Source: Isoptericola sp. AK164 (GTDB lineage Bacteria > Actinomycetota > Actinomycetes > Actinomycetales > Cellulomonadaceae). Taken from it: a stretch of 64,000 nucleotides of DNA. Location: the NCBI RefSeq assembly GCF_029643425.1, contig NZ_CP119106.1, positions 3,100,001-3,164,000 on the forward strand, in the 5' to 3' direction. Both the position numbers and the translations under genes were made by a program. The notes beneath the pieces were generated by a model, which worked only from the letters and a program-made list of their open reading frames with translations, ran no database searches and was not told the origin of the DNA. This document shows, in pieces, positions 36,723 through 45,628 of this stretch. The first letter of the stretch is position 1. Each line of letters opens with the position of its first letter.

Positions 36723-37298
36723 ATGCTCACCTCGCTCCGTCGCGGCATCGCGCGCCTGTACTGGCTGATCAGCCGCTGGCGGCTGCGGACCACTCCGGCC
36801 CCCGACCGCGCCGGCATCCTCATCGGTGCCCCGCACACCTCGAACTGGGACTTCGTGCTGATGCTCGCCATCGCCTGGCGGCTGGGGATCGACGTGCGCT
36901 GGCTGGGCAAGCACACCCTGTTCACCGGCTGGAAGGGCCCGGTGATGCGGGCGCTGGGGGGCATCCCGGTGGACCGCCGCGACCCCTCGCGCGTCGTGGC
37001 CGACATCCTCGCCCGTGTGGCCGCCGGAGAGACGTTCCACCTGGTCATCACCCCGGAGGGCACGCGCTCCGGCGACGGCTGGAAGTCCGGCTTCTACCGG
37101 ATCTCGCGCGAGGCCGACCTGCCCGTCACCCTGGGCTACGTCGACCGCACCACGATGACCACCGGGCTGGGGCCGACGATCGAGCTGACGGGCGACGTCA
37201 CCGCTGACATGGACCGCATCCGCGCCTTCTACGCCGACAAGGCCGGTGTGAACCCCGAGCTGCGCACGGAACCCCGGCTGCGGTCCGAAGAAGGCTGA
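36723..37298 (+). CDS. PlsC-like acyltransferase
   Basis: This 191-residue 1-acylglycerol-3-phosphate acyltransferase-like protein has the catalytic H-T-S-N-W-D (variant of H-x4-D) near residues 38-43 and P-E-G-T-R-S near 120-125. A G-G-I-P-V-D-R-R motif lies near 79-86. It is short compared with classical PlsC (about 240) and lacks a clear N-terminal membrane helix. Relatives are often found in phospholipid synthesis or lipid-modifying clusters. It is followed by an ECF sigma gene 36 bases downstream. Confidence 0.88.
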   Translation: MLTSLRRGIARLYWLISRWRLRTTPAPDRAGILIGAPHTSNWDFVLMLAIAWRLGIDVRWLGKHTLFTGWKGPVMRALGGIPVDRRDPSRVVADILARVAAGETFHLVITPEGTRSGDGWKSGFYRISREADLPVTLGYVDRTTMTTGLGPTIELTGDVTADMDRIRAFYADKAGVNPELRTEPRLRSEEG

Positions 37299-37334
37299 CA
37301 TGTCAGTCCCGGCCGGGCCAGGACACTACGTGGT

Positions 37335-37925
37335 GTGAACGCTTCCTCCGACGACGCCGCCCGGGTCCCGCCGGACGACGCCGCAGCCGCTCGGCTGGCC
37401 GCCGTGTGGGACGACCACGCCGTGCGCGTGCAGGCCTACCTGCTGCGGCACACCGACCCGGACACCGCCCAGGACCTGCTGTCCGAGACGTTCCTGGTGG
37501 CGTGGCGCCGGCTGGAGGACGTCCCCGACGACGCCCTGCCCTGGCTGCTCGTCGTGGCCCGCAACCTGCGACGCAACGCCCTGCGCGCCCAGGTCCGCCG
37601 ACGTGAGCTCGACGCCGAGCTGACCCGGCTGGAGGCCGCGGCGCCGGCGGTCGACAGCGCCCCGGAGACGCTGACCGCCGAACGGGACGCGCTGCTGCGC
37701 GGCCTGGCCTCACTGACCGAGCGGGAGCGCGAGGCGATCCTGCTCGTGGCCTGGGACGGGCTCTCGGCCGCGCAGGCCGCCGACGTCGCGGAGTGCAGCA
37801 CCGCCGCCCTGCACGTCCGGCTGCACCGGGCACGACGGCGGCTGGCGGCCGCCGTCGACGACCCCGGCACCGCACCCACCGCGCGCCGCACGAGCGACGC
37901 CCCGTCCTCGAGGAGGTCGGCATGA
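37335..37925 (+). CDS. ECF RNA polymerase sigma factor
   Basis: This 196-residue sigma-70 family protein has region 2 (about 22-90, with D-L-L-S-E-T-F-L-V-A-W-R-R) and region 4 (about 118-172, L-T-E-R-E-R-E-A-I-L-L-V-A-W-D-G-L-S-A-A-Q-A-A-D-V). It has a GTG start. Its stop overlaps the next gene by ATGA. The downstream membrane protein likely holds or senses for it, as in ECF/anti-sigma pairs. The signal and target promoters are not evident from sequence. Confidence 0.92.
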   Translation: MNASSDDAARVPPDDAAAARLAAVWDDHAVRVQAYLLRHTDPDTAQDLLSETFLVAWRRLEDVPDDALPWLLVVARNLRRNALRAQVRRRELDAELTRLEAAAPAVDSAPETLTAERDALLRGLASLTEREREAILLVAWDGLSAAQAADVAECSTAALHVRLHRARRRLAAAVDDPGTAPTARRTSDAPSSRRSA

Positions 37926-39271
37926 GCAAGCACCCTGTCGACGAGCGCCTCGCCCGTCTCGCGCCGACCGGGTCGCCGGACCCGGAGCGGTTCGCGGCGG
38001 CCCGCGCCGAGCTGGAGGTCGCGGTCACCGACCCGCACGGTCCCACCGCGGCCCGGTCCGCTCCCACCACGCCCGGTACGAGTGGCGCGTCGCACCGCCT
38101 GGACCTCGACGAGGACCAGATCGACGTGGTCACCCCCCTCGACACCGTCCAGCAGGCCCGCCGGCGACGCGGACGACGCTGGACCCTCGCCGCAGCCGTC
38201 GCAGGCGTCGTCGCCGTGACCGGCACGGCCGTCGTCCTCTCCCCGGTCGGACCCGACGTGGCCCCGGCGTGGCTGTCGTCCCCCGAGCAGTCGTGCGCGG
38301 ATCAGGTCCCGGAGATCGCCGACCTGGAGGAGCTGACCGGTGACATCGTGTGGCGGACCATCGCGCGGTCGTCCGCAGGCGCCGACGTCGAGATCGTGAC
38401 CGATCCCGAGAGCCGGGTTGCCGGCGTCTGCCTCACGTCCCACGACGACGGCACGGTCACCACGGGGTACTGGACGCTGCCGGGCGACACCCCGGACGCC
38501 GACGAGGTCCGACCGCAGGGGCAGGTCACCGAACGGGGGATCTTCGTCTGGGGGTTCGCCGGGCAGGACGTGACGTCGGTCGATGTGGAGGCCCGCTGGC
38601 GCGACCGCGATCGCGGTGCCGTCATCGAGGCTTTCCTCGACGACGGCACCTGGTGGGCCCACGACGTCGAGGCGGAGGAGATTCCGGAGGACGCGGAGAT
38701 CCAGGTGCACGCAACCCTCGACGACGGCACCACGACAACCGTCTCGCTCGACGACGCCTGGCCGGGCGCGGACTCGTGGAACCCGCTCGCCGAGGCACGC
38801 CGTGCAGAGTGCCGCTCGGTGCGGGACTGGGAGACCGGAGAGCGGGTCTCCCCCGTCCTGGAGGACCGGCGCGGCGATCTCGGCCTGGCCCTGTACGCCG
38901 ATGTGGACAGCCGCACGATGAGCGCATGCATCCAGGAGGCGGACCCGCCGTACGAGAAACTCTCGTTCACCAGCGCGTCCGAAGCATCGCTGAATCCCGC
39001 CGACAACGAAGCCTGGGCAGTGTCCGCTGGTGGATCCGGCCCGCACCAGATCGCGGTCGGCGTCGCCGGCGACGACGTCGAGAGCGTCGAGGTCACCACC
39101 GGTACCGGGGACGTGCTGGAAGCGAACGTCTCGAACGGCTACTGGGCGGTCTGGGCCCCCGACAGCTCGAGCAGCGGGAGTGTCGACCCGGCGGACCTCT
39201 GGCAGGACGCCACGATCCAGTGGCAACTCACGGACGGGTCACGCAGCCTGACCGGACCGCTGTTCCCCTAG
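37922..39271 (+). CDS. Single-pass membrane protein paired with the ECF sigma factor
   Basis: This 449-residue protein has a cytoplasmic N-terminus of about 95 residues starting V-D-E-R-L-A-R-L-A-P. A basic segment R-R-R-R-G-R-R-W and one membrane helix (about 98-118) follow, then an outer domain of about 330 residues with four to six cysteines and beta-rich D-D-G-T repeats. There is no zinc-finger motif, so it is not a standard zinc anti-sigma factor. The ATGA overlap with the sigma gene and its topology make it the likely anti-sigma or regulatory partner. The outer region is not recognised. Confidence 0.72.
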   Translation: MSKHPVDERLARLAPTGSPDPERFAAARAELEVAVTDPHGPTAARSAPTTPGTSGASHRLDLDEDQIDVVTPLDTVQQARRRRGRRWTLAAAVAGVVAVTGTAVVLSPVGPDVAPAWLSSPEQSCADQVPEIADLEELTGDIVWRTIARSSAGADVEIVTDPESRVAGVCLTSHDDGTVTTGYWTLPGDTPDADEVRPQGQVTERGIFVWGFAGQDVTSVDVEARWRDRDRGAVIEAFLDDGTWWAHDVEAEEIPEDAEIQVHATLDDGTTTTVSLDDAWPGADSWNPLAEARRAECRSVRDWETGERVSPVLEDRRGDLGLALYADVDSRTMSACIQEADPPYEKLSFTSASEASLNPADNEAWAVSAGGSGPHQIAVGVAGDDVESVEVTTGTGDVLEANVSNGYWAVWAPDSSSSGSVDPADLWQDATIQWQLTDGSRSLTGPLFP

Positions 39272-39276
39272 CAGCA

Positions 39277-39313
39277 TCCCGCCCGGCCGCCGGTGGACGT
39301 CGGCCGGGCGGGA
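39277..39313. terminator. Bidirectional hairpin terminator
   Basis: A 13-bp perfect stem (39277-39289 with 39301-39313, TCCCGCCCGGCCG) with an 11-nt loop lies between the sigma-partner gene and the USP gene, which converge. Confidence 0.8.
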
Positions 39314-39328
39314 CGTGTCCCACGAGTC

Positions 39329-40246
39329 CTACGCCGGCTCGTGGGCGATGAGGACCGGGCAGGGTGCGTGGTGCACCAGCCGGTCCGGCATGGAACCGAG
39401 CACGCGACCCACCATCGGCGAGTGCTTGCGCCCGCCGACGACGGCGAGGTCGTGCCGGTTGAGGCGCTGCTGCAGGACGTCGATCGGCACGCCGGTCACG
39501 ACCTCCGTGGTGACCTCGACGTCCGGGAACTTCTCGGTCCAGCGCGCCATGATGTCGTGCATGGCCACCCGTGCCTCGTCGCGGTACTCCTGCGACAGCG
39601 CGTTGGCCATCGCGTACGGGCCGGCGATGAAGTCCGGGTGGACGGCGTGCACCACGTGCAACGGCGAGGCGGCGAAGTCGGCCTCGGCGAACGCCTGCTC
39701 CAGGACCCGGTCGGCCTGCTCGTCGGTGTCCACCGCCGCCACGACCCGCCAGATCGGTCCCACCCGGTCGTTGGCGCCGACGGAGTGCTGCGCGACGGGG
39801 TCGGTCGGGACCACGACGACGGACCCGTGGGCCATCGCGGCCACGGCCGAGGAGACCGAGCCCAGGACGACCCGGTCGATGCCGCCCAGACCACGCTGCC
39901 CCACGACCACGAGGCTGTCGACACCGGTGTGTCCCACGAGCACGCCGGCCGGCGTGCCGGACACGACCTCCCACGAGACGTCGTCGACGGCGGGTGCCGC
40001 CGTCGGCCGCAGCTCACGCAGCGCCACGAGACGTTCGGCCGCGCTCGCCACGCCCTCCTCCGCCCGCTCACGGACCGCCTGCTCGCCGAGCCCGAAGCCG
40101 GCGTCGGCCGGCGTCGTCGCGACCGTGTAGGCGCTCACCACCGTCAGGGTTCCCTGTCGGCGCACGGCCTCGGCAGCCGCCCAGTCCAGGGCCTGCTCCC
40201 CGGCGATCGAGCCGTCCACGCCGACGATCACTCGTGTGCTGTTCAT
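39329..40246 (-). CDS. Universal stress protein, two USP domains
   Basis: This 305-residue protein has two tandem Usp domains (about 5-145 and 160-300). The first keeps the ATP-binding pattern G-x2-G-x9-G-S (G-Q-R-G-L-G-G-I-D-R-V-V-L-G-S-V). The second has G-G-R-K-H-S-P-M-V-G-R-V-L-G-S and may bind nucleotide less well. In mycobacteria such tandem USPs are classical members of the DevR/DosR hypoxia regulon. A DosR-like box lies 77 bases upstream, and the DevS/DevR-like pair is adjacent. The ATG at 40246 follows a GGAGG site. Confidence 0.93.
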   Translation of the reverse strand: MNSTRVIVGVDGSIAGEQALDWAAAEAVRRQGTLTVVSAYTVATTPADAGFGLGEQAVRERAEEGVASAAERLVALRELRPTAAPAVDDVSWEVVSGTPAGVLVGHTGVDSLVVVGQRGLGGIDRVVLGSVSSAVAAMAHGSVVVVPTDPVAQHSVGANDRVGPIWRVVAAVDTDEQADRVLEQAFAEADFAASPLHVVHAVHPDFIAGPYAMANALSQEYRDEARVAMHDIMARWTEKFPDVEVTTEVVTGVPIDVLQQRLNRHDLAVVGGRKHSPMVGRVLGSMPDRLVHHAPCPVLIAHEPA

Positions 40247-40322
40247 GGCGACCTCCTTCGTCATGCCTCCAGTACGCCACGGGGACGGCACCGCCCGGCA
40301 GTGCCGCACGCCCTGATCAGGC

Positions 40323-40336
40323 GGGTCGAAGGTCCC
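40323..40336. promoter_or_regulatory. DosR/DevR-like box between USP and GAF kinase genes
   Basis: GGGTC-GAAG-GTCCC differs by one base from the GGGAC-N4-GTCCC core of the DosR consensus. It lies 77 bases upstream of the USP start (minus) and 36 bases upstream of the GAF kinase start (plus). A half-site GGGAC lies at 40282-40286, about four helical turns away. Confidence 0.65.
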
Positions 40337-40371
40337 GGGCCGGACAGCACCCGGCCCGCTACGGTGGGAGG

Positions 40372-41997
40372 GTGCGCGACGACGACGTGGACCTGCTGCT
40401 CGCGGCGGTGGTCTCGGTCGGGCGCGGCCTCGACCTCGAGAGCACGCTGCAGCGCCTGGTGCAGGCCGCGACCGACGTCGTCGACGCGCGCTACGGGGCC
40501 CTGGGGGTGCTCGGCGACGACCGGCAGATCTCCCGGTTCCTCACGGTCGGGCTGACTCCCGAGGAGATCGAGGCCATCGGCCCCTACCCCCGCGGGAAGG
40601 GGCTGCTCGGCGAGCTGATCCGCCACCCCGACCCCCTGCGACTGGCGGACATGTCGAGCGACGCGCGCTCGGTCGGCTTCCCTGCCCACCACCCGCCGAT
40701 GCGTTCCTTCCTCGGGGTGCCCCTGCGCGTCCGCGGCCGCCCGTTCGGCAACCTCTACCTGACGGAGAAGCGCGGCGGCGGGGAGTTCACCGCCCGTGAC
40801 GAGCACCTCGCCGAGGCACTGGCCTCCGCCGCGAGCGTCGCCGTCGAGAACGCCCGCCTGTACTCGGCGGCCCGGCTGCGCGAACGCTGGGCGCGCGGCA
40901 ACCACGCGATCTCCCGGGAGATCGCCGCGGGCTCCTCCCCCCAGTCGGTGATGGACGTCGTCGCCCAGGAGGCGATGAGCGTCGCCGAGGCCGACACGGC
41001 CGTCCTCGCCACCCGGGCCGACGACGCCGACCAGCTCGTGATCCGCTCCGTCTCCGGCGCCGGCGTCGACGGCCTCGTCGGGACGACGCTGCCGACCCAG
41101 GGGACGTTCGCCGCCGACGCCTACATCTCCGGCCAGCCGGTGATGACCGCCGACGCCGCCACGGACGACCGCACCACCCTCGCCTTCCGGCCGGTCGACA
41201 TCGTCGGGCCGCTCGCAGCGGTCCCCCTGGGCGGGCCGGGACAGACGATCGGGGTGCTGTCGGTCGGCCGCCGCCGCCACACCCCGCCCTTCTCCAGCGT
41301 GGTCATCGACTCGCTGCAGGCCTTCGCGGCCCAGACGGCGGTGGCCCTGGAGCTGGCGCAGCGCCGTCTGGACGGCGAGCGCCTGGCGGTGGTCCGCGAG
41401 CGCAACCGCATCGCGCGGGACCTGCACGATCTGGCGATCCAGCGCCTGTACGCCACCGGGCTCAGCCTGCAGGGCGTCGGACGGCGGCTGGACGAGAACG
41501 GCCCGCCCGCCGACGCCGACCGGGTGGGCCGCGCCGTGGACGACCTGGACGAGACCATCAGCCTCATCCGCACCACGATCCGCGGTCTGCGCGATGCCGA
41601 CGAGCCCGACCGCCGCACCGGGGTGCGGGCCCGGCTGATCGCCGAGTCGGACGCCGCACGCCGGTCGTTGGGGTTCCCGCCGGCGCTGCACCTGTCCGGC
41701 CCGATCGACGCCGTCGTGCCCGGCGCGACCGCCGACCAGCTCGTGGCGGTGCTGCGCGAGGCGCTGTCCAACGTGGCCCGGCACGCGGCGGCGCGGCACG
41801 TGACCATCGACGTCACGGCGACGGACGGCCATCTCGTGCTCTCGGTGCGCGACGACGGCCACGGCATCCCGGACGGGGTGACGCCGAGCGGGCTGCGCAA
41901 CCTGGAGCAGCGGGCCGTCGACCTGGGCGGGTCGTTCGACGTCGAGACCGCGAGCAGCGGGACGGCGCTGCGCTGGCAGGTCCCGCTCGGCGCGTGA
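40372..41997 (+). CDS. GAF-domain histidine kinase, DevS/DosT-like
   Basis: This 541-residue soluble kinase has two GAF domains (about 15-155 and 175-320), a HisKA_3 helix with R-D-L-H-D (phospho-His352) and a HATPase_c domain with N-V-A-R-H and D-D-G-H-G-I. The order and the first GAF (R-Y-G-A-L-G-V-L ... F-L-G-V-P-L-R-V-R) match DevS/DosT, haem-based sensors of O2, NO and CO that phosphorylate DevR. In mycobacterial DevS a His in GAF-A binds haem; a His-rich segment (P-A-H-H-P-P near 105) is at a similar place, but haem binding is inferred. The GTG start at 40372 is adjoined by GGGAGG and may be leaderless. Confidence 0.9.
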   Translation: MRDDDVDLLLAAVVSVGRGLDLESTLQRLVQAATDVVDARYGALGVLGDDRQISRFLTVGLTPEEIEAIGPYPRGKGLLGELIRHPDPLRLADMSSDARSVGFPAHHPPMRSFLGVPLRVRGRPFGNLYLTEKRGGGEFTARDEHLAEALASAASVAVENARLYSAARLRERWARGNHAISREIAAGSSPQSVMDVVAQEAMSVAEADTAVLATRADDADQLVIRSVSGAGVDGLVGTTLPTQGTFAADAYISGQPVMTADAATDDRTTLAFRPVDIVGPLAAVPLGGPGQTIGVLSVGRRRHTPPFSSVVIDSLQAFAAQTAVALELAQRRLDGERLAVVRERNRIARDLHDLAIQRLYATGLSLQGVGRRLDENGPPADADRVGRAVDDLDETISLIRTTIRGLRDADEPDRRTGVRARLIAESDAARRSLGFPPALHLSGPIDAVVPGATADQLVAVLREALSNVARHAAARHVTIDVTATDGHLVLSVRDDGHGIPDGVTPSGLRNLEQRAVDLGGSFDVETASSGTALRWQVPLGA

Positions 41998-42023
41998 TCA
42001 GCCCCGTGACGGGCGCCGCGTGG

Positions 42024-42668
42024 TCAGTGGCGGTCCTCGAGGCGGGTCGCGAGCACCGCGGCCTGCACCCGACGCTCCAGCCCGAGCTTGGCCAGCACGC
42101 TGGAGACGTAGTTCTTCACCGTCTTCTCGGCCAGGAACAGCTCGGCACCGATCTGCCGGTTGGTCATCCCCCGGCCGATGAGGGCGAGCACGCGCTGCTC
42201 CTGCTCGGTCAGCACGTCGAGCGGGTCGTCCTCGTGGCGCTGCTGGGCCCGCATCCGCTCCATCACGGCGGCGGTGGTGCGCGGGTCGAGCGTGGACCCG
42301 CCGGCGGCGACGGTGCGGATGGCGGCCACGATGTCGGTGCCGCGGACCTGCTTGAGGACGTACCCGGCGGCCCCGGCCATGATGGCGTCGAACAGGGCCT
42401 CGTCGTCGTCGAACGACGTCAGCATCAGACAGGCGACGTCCGTGCGGGAGTGCAGCTCCCGGCACACGGTCACCCCGTCGCCGTCGGGCAGGCGCACGTC
42501 CAGCACGACGACGTCCGGGGTGAGAGCGGGGATGCGGGCGAGGGCCTGGGCCGCGGTGCCGGCCTCGCCGACCACCTCGAGGTCCGGTTCGGCCTCGACG
42601 AGGTCGGCGACGCCGCGACGGACGATCTCGTGATCGTCCACGAGGAACACGCGCACGGTATCGCCCAT
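42024..42668 (-). CDS. DevR/DosR-like response regulator
   Basis: This 214-residue NarL-type regulator has acidic D11-D12, phospho-acceptor Asp57 in VVVLDVRLP and Lys in YVLKQ. Its C-terminal helix-turn-helix (about 150-205) carries T-N-R-Q-I-G and F-L-A-E-K-T-V-K-N-Y-V-S, nearly the DevR recognition helix. The DoxX gene ends 17 bases upstream on the same strand, so the two are probably cotranscribed from the promoter with DosR-like boxes at 43344-43378, giving positive feedback. Its partner kinase is encoded convergently next to it, not in the same operon as in mycobacteria. Confidence 0.93.
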   Translation of the reverse strand: MGDTVRVFLVDDHEIVRRGVADLVEAEPDLEVVGEAGTAAQALARIPALTPDVVVLDVRLPDGDGVTVCRELHSRTDVACLMLTSFDDDEALFDAIMAGAAGYVLKQVRGTDIVAAIRTVAAGGSTLDPRTTAAVMERMRAQQRHEDDPLDVLTEQEQRVLALIGRGMTNRQIGAELFLAEKTVKNYVSSVLAKLGLERRVQAAVLATRLEDRH

Positions 42669-42685
42669 GCGCCCACGTTACGCAG

Positions 42686-43225
42686 TCAGCGCAGCCAGGG
42701 GAAGCGCTGCACCAGGTCGGTCGAGGCCCAGCGCTTGCCGAGACCCAGCGTGTCGCCGGCGAGGATCGCCGCCAGGCCGATCAGCAGCACGGCGTCGACC
42801 AGGTGGTAGTCCACGAACGGGTTGTTCGCCAGGGGCAGCGAGGCGAGCCACATGAGCATCATGAGGACGGCGCCGGAGACCGCGGCGATGCGCATGCCGA
42901 TGCCGAGCAGCAGCGCGAGGCCGATGCCGAGCAGGCCGAGCATGAACAGCCAGTCGATGAACACGTTGTCGGCGAGCGAGCTGAAGAAGCCGCCGAACGT
43001 CCCCTCGGAGTTGGCCAGGTAGCCGGTGGTGGGCGAGCCACCCTCGATCCAGGCGCGCTCGGCCGGTGTGGCGATGCCCAGGCCGAACGTCTTGTCGAAG
43101 AACGCCCAGAGGAACTCGACGGCCAGCAGAAGCCGCACGATCGCGAACGTGAACGCCGCGACCGGGGACAACGAGGTCTCGCGCACGGTGGGGGCCGAGG
43201 CCTGGTGCGCGGAGGCGGTGGTCAT
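42686..43225 (-). CDS. DoxX-family membrane protein
   Basis: This 179-residue protein has four membrane helices (about 27-47, 83-108, 112-132 and 138-158). The F-F-D-K-T-F-G-L-G motif after the first helix is typical of the DoxX group. DoxX relatives are linked to thiol/redox homeostasis (for example with SseA and SodA in mycobacteria), and to thiosulfate:quinone oxidoreductase in archaea. The promoter region (43226-43380) carries tandem DosR-like boxes, so expression is probably oxygen-dependent. The DevR-like regulator follows directly. Confidence 0.88.
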   Translation of the reverse strand: MTTASAHQASAPTVRETSLSPVAAFTFAIVRLLLAVEFLWAFFDKTFGLGIATPAERAWIEGGSPTTGYLANSEGTFGGFFSSLADNVFIDWLFMLGLLGIGLALLLGIGMRIAAVSGAVLMMLMWLASLPLANNPFVDYHLVDAVLLIGLAAILAGDTLGLGKRWASTDLVQRFPWLR

Positions 43226-43343
43226 GAGGATCTCCTCCTTCGACCGGGGGTGTCCGGTCCTCGACGCCGGGACGTTCCCGGCGTCGAGTCCAGAATTCCT
43301 GTCGGAGGCCCCCGCCAGGCAGGGTGCAACGTCCCTGACCTGC

Positions 43344-43378
43344 GGGTCCATGGTCCCTTCACACGGGACGAAGGTCCC
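43344..43378 (-). promoter_or_regulatory. Tandem DosR/DevR-like boxes upstream of DoxX-DevR
   Basis: GGGTC-CATG-GTCCC (43344-43357) and GGGAC-GAAG-GTCCC (43365-43378) lie with centres 21 bases apart, two helical turns, on one face of the DNA. The second matches the GGGAC-N4-GTCCC core perfectly. DevR binds such paired sites cooperatively in mycobacteria. Confidence 0.75.
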
Positions 43379-43380
43379 GA

Positions 43381-45486
43381 TCAGGACATCGCGTCCTCGG
43401 TGTCGGCGTCCCCCTCGCGGTCGGCGACGGGCTCCGCGCCGGTCTCCGGCGCCGCCACGACGGCGACGACCCGTGACGCGGTGAGCACGGCCCGGCGGCG
43501 CCGACGACGGCGCACCCCCCGGACGACCAGCCACGGCACGAGCACGAGGAGCCCGAGGAGGAGGAGCGCACCGCCGACGACGGCGAGACCGACCCGCTGC
43601 GCGCGGTCGGCCTGCTCGGTGGTGGCGACGACCAGGTCGCGGGCCTGCTCCAGCTCGCCGTCGGCGAGGGCGGCGCGGGCGTCGGCGGCGGAGGCGTCGA
43701 CCTCCAGCAGGTACCGGCCGAGCTCGGTGACGGGGTCCTGCTCGACCGCGACCTGCGCCGTCACCGAGGCGACCCGGTCCATGGTCGTCGCGGTCTCGGT
43801 CAGCATCGGCGCCAGCGCCGTGTAGGCGTCCTCGTTCCTCGCCGTCTCGTAGGCCTCCCGGACGCCGTCGGGCACTGGCAGCCCGGTGTCCCCGGCGACC
43901 TGCTGGACCTCGGCGGCCTGGCGCGGCGCGTCCCCCAGCGCCTCGACCGCCTGCTCGGCGGCGCCGAAGCTCCACCACGTCATCGTCGACCGGAGTCCCT
44001 GGGGCGGCAACCAGTCGCCGTCGGTCGCGTCGAGCGCCGTGTAGGCCTCCCGCGCCTCGGCACGGTCCCCGAGGACCTCCTTGCCACGGCGGTCCAGCAC
44101 CCAGCGCCGCAGCGTCTTCTCGGCTCCTTCGCCGACGTCGTGCGCCTCGAGGAGGTCGAGGAACCTCCTCCAGTCGGTGATGCCGCGGAACTGCCCCGGA
44201 CGGTCCGGTGCGGCGTACCGGCTGGCACCGTCGTGGACGTCGGACATCAGCGCGCGGAACGCGTCGTCGTCGAGGTCGGCCGTCAGCCGCTGCACGACGG
44301 TGTAGGCCGCGTCGTAGCCGTAGGCCTCGGCGTCGTCGTCGAGCGTGAAGGCGGGCTCCCAGGTGGCGAGCGGGAAGGCGACGTCGGACTTCCGGCGCGG
44401 GGCCTCGCGCGCCGGGGACTCCGCGCCGGTGCGCTCCACGGCGCGCTGCGAGACGACCTCGGTGACCCCCTCGATGAGCCAACGGTCGTCGAGCGTGGCG
44501 TGGTTGAACCAGGCGTGGGTCAGCTCGTGCAGCAGGAGGCCGACGTCGAGGCTCTCGTCGACGACGATCTCGCGCTCGTACCGGCTGAACCAGCCGCCGT
44601 AGCCCAGCACGTTCGGCGACGAGTCCTGGCGCACCCGGTGGACGTTCGCCGGCCAGTCGGCGCCCACGAGGTCCTCCAGCACGGGGATGCCGACCTCGAC
44701 CTGCTCGGCGGCGAACCGCGACCACTCCGTGTCCCCGCGGAAACCGTGCACCGTCATGACGTGGTCGCCGACGCGCACGTCGCGGGTGTCGGCCCGGTCC
44801 GGGTCGCGCAACGACACCGGCGCCCAGGCGACGCCGTCCTCGTCCGCGGCCAGCGTGTACACCACCCGCTTGCCGTCCCGGTCGCGCCGGACGTCGGCCG
44901 GGGTGTCGAGCTGCATCGACCGCGGCGCGACGATCTCCAGGGTCGCCCGTCCCTCGTCGCCGGGCGCCACGGCGGCGAAGGTCGCGTAGCCGGGGCCGAC
45001 CCGGGTCCAGGACTCGGAGCGGACCGGGTCCCCGGCGATGTCGTAGCGCCACTCGATGGTCCGCGTCCGGCCGTAGCGCAGCGGAGCGAAGGAGGCGACG
45101 GCGACGTGCGTCGTCGCGTCCGCGCCGTCCTCGAACCGGACGGTCAGCGGGTAGCCGCCGCTGGTCGCCGTGACGTCCCGTGCGCTGGTCGGCAGCACGA
45201 TGCCGTAGGAGTCCCAGTAGTAGGAGCGGCCGCCCCGGTCGGGCAGGACGTTCGTGATCGTCGACGTGACCTCGGCCGTCACCGCCCCCTTCGCGCGGAC
45301 GGTGTAGCGGGCGTGCCCCTCCTCGGTGAGGCCGGCCGTGTCGGCGGCGGCGGTCGGCAGGGCCGTCGGCACGGCGGCGGGCACGACCAGCCCGGCGAGG
45401 GCCAGCGCCGTGGCGAGCAGGGCGGAGGCGGCGCGACGGGCCGGCCGCCCCCGGTCGATCCGTGCGGTCCGGTCCTTCGGTGTCAC
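43381..45486 (-). CDS. Membrane-anchored M1-like metallopeptidase (gluzincin)
   Basis: This 701-residue exported protein has a signal peptide at about 1-47, a beta-rich N-terminal domain (55-250) and the zinc site H-E-L-T-H at 320-324. W-L-I-E-G follows with Glu339 as probable third ligand, 14 residues after the second His where M1 enzymes usually have 18 (Glu343 would fit the usual spacing). A helical C-terminal domain leads to one membrane helix (about 630-652) with an Arg-rich cytoplasmic tail. It is expected to be an outward-facing aminopeptidase or collagenase-like enzyme. No canonical GxMEN motif is seen. The specificity is unknown. Confidence 0.8.
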   Translation of the reverse strand: MTPKDRTARIDRGRPARRAASALLATALALAGLVVPAAVPTALPTAAADTAGLTEEGHARYTVRAKGAVTAEVTSTITNVLPDRGGRSYYWDSYGIVLPTSARDVTATSGGYPLTVRFEDGADATTHVAVASFAPLRYGRTRTIEWRYDIAGDPVRSESWTRVGPGYATFAAVAPGDEGRATLEIVAPRSMQLDTPADVRRDRDGKRVVYTLAADEDGVAWAPVSLRDPDRADTRDVRVGDHVMTVHGFRGDTEWSRFAAEQVEVGIPVLEDLVGADWPANVHRVRQDSSPNVLGYGGWFSRYEREIVVDESLDVGLLLHELTHAWFNHATLDDRWLIEGVTEVVSQRAVERTGAESPAREAPRRKSDVAFPLATWEPAFTLDDDAEAYGYDAAYTVVQRLTADLDDDAFRALMSDVHDGASRYAAPDRPGQFRGITDWRRFLDLLEAHDVGEGAEKTLRRWVLDRRGKEVLGDRAEAREAYTALDATDGDWLPPQGLRSTMTWWSFGAAEQAVEALGDAPRQAAEVQQVAGDTGLPVPDGVREAYETARNEDAYTALAPMLTETATTMDRVASVTAQVAVEQDPVTELGRYLLEVDASAADARAALADGELEQARDLVVATTEQADRAQRVGLAVVGGALLLLGLLVLVPWLVVRGVRRRRRRRAVLTASRVVAVVAAPETGAEPVADREGDADTEDAMS

Positions 45487-45628
45487 TGGCGCTCCGTCGT
45501 CGTCCCGGCGGTCCCGGGTGGCCGCCGCGCGCCGATCGTAGCGGGTCGCCGCGCAGCGCCCCGGTCGCGTGCTGACACCGCGTGCTGTAGACCGGAGTCA
45601 TCAGGGGGTTGACAACCGGGGGGACGTC

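Noticed and set aside
39309-39320. GGGAC-GT-GTCCC as a DosR box upstream of the USP gene
   Set aside because: The spacer is 2 bases instead of 4, and the left half is part of the terminator hairpin downstream, not upstream, of the USP gene.
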